DNA from: JAWLHU01 sp041690255
GTDB taxonomy: Bacteria > Bacillota > Sulfobacillia > Symbiobacteriales > Symbiobacteriaceae
NCBI GenBank assembly: GCA_041690255.1
Contig: JAWLHU010000011.1
Coordinates: 186,001 to 250,000 of the forward strand
Reading direction: 5' to 3'
Length of the DNA: 64,000 nt
Of the stretch, positions 61,105-64,000 are shown piece after piece; the first letter of the stretch is position 1, and every line of letters starts with the position of its first letter. The notes below the pieces were generated by a model. It searched no databases. It was not told the DNA's origin and saw nothing but the letters and a program-made list of their open reading frames with translations. A program made the translations under genes and the position numbers.

Positions 61105-62438
61105 CCCCATTGGAACGGGTGGAACGCTCCGGGACGGTGGGGGCGGGGGGCGCTGGGTTCCCGACGCACGTCAAGCTCTCCCGCCCCATCGAGGTGCTGA
61201 TCGCCAACGCGGCCGAGTGCGAACCGCTGCTCCACGCCAATCAGGAGCTGCTGCTGCACGAGGCGCCTCGGGTCCTGGCGGGCCTGCTGGCGGCGGCGGA
61301 GATGACCGATGCGCACCGGGTGGTCATCGCCCTCAAAGCCAAATATAAGGAAGCGATCTGCGAGGTCGAGGCTGCCTTGACAGCCGCCAGCGCCCCGCCG
61401 GTCGAAATCTTCCACCTTCCCGACTACTACCCCGCCGGCGATGAGCAAGCCATGGTGGCTGAGGTGACCGGGCGCGTTGTACCCGAGGGCGGAATCCCTT
61501 TGGATGTGGGCGTGGTGGTCGCTAACGTGGAGACCCTAGCCAACGTGGCCGACGCTCTCGAGGGAAGGCCGGTAATCGACAAATGGGTCACCGTGACCGG
61601 CGCCGTCCGTAAGCCCACCACCTTCCGGGTGCCCGTGGGTACCCCGATGGCGCTGCTGGTTACGGCTGCCGGCGGTGCCACTCCCGTCGACTGGGCCATC
61701 CTGGAAGGGGGCCCGATGATGGGCCGTGTGGTGCTTGACCCCAATAGCCCGGTCGCCAAGACCACTGGCGGGGTCATCGTGCTCCCCCGCTCCCACCCGC
61801 TCATTGCCCGGCCACTGCTTGACATGGCGGTAGAGCGCCGTCGGGCGCGCACCGCATGCATCCGCTGCGCCCGCTGCACCGAGCTCTGCCCCCGTTACCT
61901 GCAGGGGCACGATCTGCGGCCTCACCAGGTGATGCAGGCCTTGGCACTCTTCCCCGACAGCGATCCGGTCTACGACCAGTCGTGGCTGTGCTCCGAATGC
62001 GGACTCTGCGAGGTCTTCTCCTGCCCGATGGGGCTCTCTCCCAGGCACGTCATGGCCCAATTCAAGCGAAGCTTCGGAGCCGAGGGCAGGCGACGCCAGA
62101 AGCGGGAGAAGGAATACCACCTCCGCCCGGACCGTAGCGCCCGGCGGATCTCCGGCAAACGGCTCCTCCTCCGAATGGGTCTGGAGCAGTACGACCGGCC
62201 TGCCCCGCTTCGGCCGATGCCCCAGGTGCCCCCGGTCGTGACTCTTCTACTGCGCCAGCATATCGGTGTGGCGGCAGTGCCCGTGGTTCAGGCGGGCGAA
62301 CGGGTGGAGCGGGGCCAGTTGGTGGCGGCGGTCCCCGAGGGCAAACTGGGCGCACCGGTTCACTCATCCATCGACGGAACGGTGACAAGCGTGACCAGCG
62401 CGGCCATCCGGATCGAAGGGAGGGCTGATCGTGCATAG
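61101..62438 (+). CDS. pduS: PduS-like cobalamin/electron-transfer flavoprotein
   Basis: 445 residues from TTG 61101 (GGGGGCGAG upstream). RnfC-like: glycine-rich GTVGAGGAGFPTHVKL, NAAECEPLLHANQELL, SLBB-like segment, then two ferredoxin motifs CIRCARCTELCPRYLQG and CSECGLCEVFSCPMGLSPR, and a C-terminal barrel. In Pdu compartments it reduces cobalamin for coenzyme B12 recycling. Its presence in a eut operon is a mixed eut/pdu trait. Confidence 0.92.
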   Translation: MTPLERVERSGTVGAGGAGFPTHVKLSRPIEVLIANAAECEPLLHANQELLLHEAPRVLAGLLAAAEMTDAHRVVIALKAKYKEAICEVEAALTAASAPPVEIFHLPDYYPAGDEQAMVAEVTGRVVPEGGIPLDVGVVVANVETLANVADALEGRPVIDKWVTVTGAVRKPTTFRVPVGTPMALLVTAAGGATPVDWAILEGGPMMGRVVLDPNSPVAKTTGGVIVLPRSHPLIARPLLDMAVERRRARTACIRCARCTELCPRYLQGHDLRPHQVMQALALFPDSDPVYDQSWLCSECGLCEVFSCPMGLSPRHVMAQFKRSFGAEGRRRQKREKEYHLRPDRSARRISGKRLLLRMGLEQYDRPAPLRPMPQVPPVVTLLLRQHIGVAAVPVVQAGERVERGQLVAAVPEGKLGAPVHSSIDGTVTSVTSAAIRIEGRADRA

Positions 62439-62988
62439 ATCGATCGGCATGATCGAGAGCCAGTCGGTGGCCCGCGGAATCTTCATGGCGGACGCGATGC
62501 TGAAGGCAGCCGACGTGGAGGTGTTGGCCTCCGGCACTGTCTGCCCGGGCAAGTACACGACCCTAATCGGAGGCGAGGTGGCCGCGGTGGACCACGCAGT
62601 CGCCGTTGCGCGGGATCTGGCAGAGGGCTGCCTGGTGGACAGTATCGTAATCCCCAACGTCCACGAGCAGGTCTTCCCGGCCATCAAGGGGGCGGTGGAC
62701 GTCTTACTGGCGGACCACTACACCTCCATGGGCGTGATTGAGTCCTTCTCCATCGCCTCGCTGATCGAGGCGGCCGACACGGCCGTCAAGACTGCCGATG
62801 TGACCCTATACGAGGTCCGCCTCGGCTTGGCCATCGGCGGCAAGGCCTTCGCAATCCTACTGGGCGAAGTCGCAGCCGTCCAGGCGGCGGTGGATGCCGG
62901 GGTGCTGGGCCTGGAGAGCCAGGGACTCCTGGTCTCGAAGGTGGTGATCCCGGCGCCGCATTCGGACCTGCTCAAGACGATGGGCTAG
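62431..62988 (+). CDS. pduT: Tandem-BMC shell trimer PduT type with Fe-S pore cysteine
   Basis: 185 residues from GTG 62431 (GGGAGGG upstream), overlapping pduS by 8 bases. Two BMC domains (IGMIESQSVARGIFMADAML and MGVIESFSIASLIEAADTAV). Cys38 falls in SGTVCPGKY, the position that ligates the central [4Fe-4S] cluster in PduT. Pairing with PduS suggests electron passage across the shell. Confidence 0.92.
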   Translation: MHRSIGMIESQSVARGIFMADAMLKAADVEVLASGTVCPGKYTTLIGGEVAAVDHAVAVARDLAEGCLVDSIVIPNVHEQVFPAIKGAVDVLLADHYTSMGVIESFSIASLIEAADTAVKTADVTLYEVRLGLAIGGKAFAILLGEVAAVQAAVDAGVLGLESQGLLVSKVVIPAPHSDLLKTMG

Positions 62989-63108
62989 TATGGAAGCAAC
63001 ATCACTGGTGGTGATGGCGTGTGGTGGTGGGCGGTGGTGCGGGGGGAATGCGTGCTGCTGCCCAGCGACTGGCTCGTGCACTTGATCAGAGAACAAGGTG
63101 GTGGCCCA

Positions 63109-63381
63109 ATGCCCAAGTTCGTGACGGCAACCGATATGCAGGAGTGGATTACCCGAGTAGGCGAGGGACCCAAGCTGCTGGTCGTGTACGGCTGTCGGCT
63201 TACTCCCGGCGCCGTCGACAGCGCTCGCAATCTGGGCGTGCAAATCCTCTACCCTGGACCGGAGCTACAGGGTGTGATTCGGCGTCTGGCTCAGGGGCTG
63301 GTTGACAGCCCTCTTCGGGATGAGGAACTCGCGGCCGTGGAGGCTCGGGTAATGGCGGTACTGGAGAAGGGCATCGATTAG
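63109..63381 (+). CDS. Small microcompartment-associated protein (TPxA motif), unknown function
   Basis: 90 residues from ATG 63109 (AAGGTGGTGG upstream). The start MPKFVTATDMQEWITRVGEG, then YGCRLTPGAVDSARNLGVQI, recalls the N-terminal segment of EutT/EutQ-like proteins (G-x-x-LTPxA-x-x-x-L/A-x-x-x-x-I). The catalytic cores of both are missing. Last gene of the eut operon in the window; a structural or regulatory adaptor is possible. Confidence 0.6.
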   Translation: MPKFVTATDMQEWITRVGEGPKLLVVYGCRLTPGAVDSARNLGVQILYPGPELQGVIRRLAQGLVDSPLRDEELAAVEARVMAVLEKGID

Positions 63382-63475
63382 AGCTTCGGGCTGCGATCGG
63401 GCCTCCTACATCCGGCTATCCAGGGGCCGTGCAGTACAGTAACGGCCTCGGTGTCGAGTATGATTCTGTAGTGAT

Positions 63476-63890
63476 GATCGTTTTTATCAAGCATCATAGT
63501 AAAGCGCAGGAGGTGGATGAGGACGCCTTCTTCAGCATGGGGGAGAGCTGCGGGACGAAGGTCTCCTCGGCCTATCAACTCTGCTGGGAGATCATCAACC
63601 AGCGGTATCATCCGGACCTCTTTAACATTTATCCCTTCCACTTTTCGGATGGAGATAATTGGTCCGACAACGACAACAAGCTTTGCGTGGACCTGGTACA
63701 AAAGCTGCTGGGCGTCTCGAACCTCTTCGGATACGGCGAGATCCGCGATGGGGGCTACACCAGTTCGCTCATGAGCGCCTTTACGCAGATTCACGACCCT
63801 CGTTTTGTGATCGTGAGCATTTCGGAGAAGCGGGACGTGTACCCGGCGCTCCAGAAGTGGTTCAGCCGGGGCCAGCCGGTGCTCGGCTAG
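63476..63890 (+). pseudogene. Second partial copy of the last yhbH piece
   Basis: 63476-63850 repeats 38317-38691 (375 bases) with three differences, at 63490, 63501 and 63549; the following 301 bases are identical. All three change amino acids (Thr to Lys, Glu to Lys, Gly to Cys in conserved ESGG). The end differs (SRGQPVLG). The WMTRFLRTKYQDVE segment and the att core are missing, and there is no credible start or ribosome binding site. It is a direct repeat of piece 4 at a distance of 25,159 bases. Confidence 0.85.
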
Positions 63891-64000
63891 CAGAATCTGG
63901 CGTCCTCCCCCTTGGGGTAGGCGCGCCTTGCCTCGAATCCCTCCCATCTACGAGTTTACGCCCGGAATTGGTGGACGTAAGCTCGGAGTGCCTCCCTGCA
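63891..64000. other. Unassigned window end
   Basis: No gene or terminator recognised in the last 110 bases. Confidence 0.4.

Noticed and set aside
63460..63480. ATTCTG before the second yhbH copy as an alternative att site giving another C-terminus
   Set aside because: Joining piece 3 there shifts the frame and reaches a TAG within about a dozen codons.
63476..63850. Template/variable repeat pair of a diversity-generating retroelement
   Set aside because: No reverse transcriptase nearby and the differences are not adenine-specific.
1..64000. CRISPR arrays, rRNA, tRNA or IS transposases
   Set aside because: No regular spacer repeats, no rRNA or tRNA signatures and no DDE transposase were found; recombination genes are all large serine recombinases.

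Overview
The window is high-GC Gram-positive DNA from an anaerobic or facultative, respiring spore former. Strong GGAGG-type ribosome binding sites, frequent GTG/TTG starts, a YhbH-type sporulation gene, a ferredoxin-dependent 2-oxoglutarate oxidoreductase, a C4-dicarboxylate module and an ethanolamine microcompartment fit a Symbiobacterium-like lineage. The taxonomy is inference; there is no rRNA in the window.

Layout. 1-15.1 kb is housekeeping: the tail of a LytTR regulator, a broken ABC transporter, a cysteine desulfurase, a CPBP protease, the korDABC operon, an LD-carboxypeptidase, dnaE, a diguanylate cyclase, a PgpA-like protein and a nine-heme cytochrome c. 15.17-38.73 kb is the most unusual part. 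One sporulation gene, yhbH (DUF444), lies in four pieces: 15167-15207, 19421-19504, 23733-24301 and 38276-38731. Three intervening elements of about 4.2, 4.2 and 14.0 kb separate them, and each carries its own large serine recombinase. Joining the pieces at short sequences shared by the element ends restores one in-frame protein of 381 residues with every YhbH block in order. This is the architecture of the Bacillus subtilis sigK 'skin' element, but with three independent elements in tandem in one gene. Element 1 carries a HEPN protein, a strongly folded non-coding region and a DUF2750 protein. Element 2 carries a glutaminase and an unknown protein. Element 3 carries two c-di-GMP-I riboswitches, a secreted transglutaminase-like protein, a repeat surface protein with its sortase, and a giant subtilisin-like protease. 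Each element also encodes a 55-62 residue protein that is a candidate directionality factor.

39.2-50 kb is a fumarate/aspartate module: succinate dehydrogenase/fumarate reductase, a Dcu antiporter, aspartase, an RpiR regulator, an argininosuccinate-lyase-like enzyme and a decayed DASS transporter. 50.2-63.4 kb is a compact ethanolamine-utilization microcompartment operon: eutS, eutP, eutW, eutV, eutM, eutA, eutB, eutC, eutL, eutE, pduL, an unknown cargo protein, eutN, pduS, pduT and a small protein. Two ANTAR-type hairpin/terminator leaders match the local EutV antiterminator. At 63.48 kb lies a second, nearly identical but promoterless copy of the last yhbH piece.

The working model (inference) is that yhbH is assembled in the terminally differentiating mother cell by three excisions, while the forespore chromosome keeps all three elements and their cargo.
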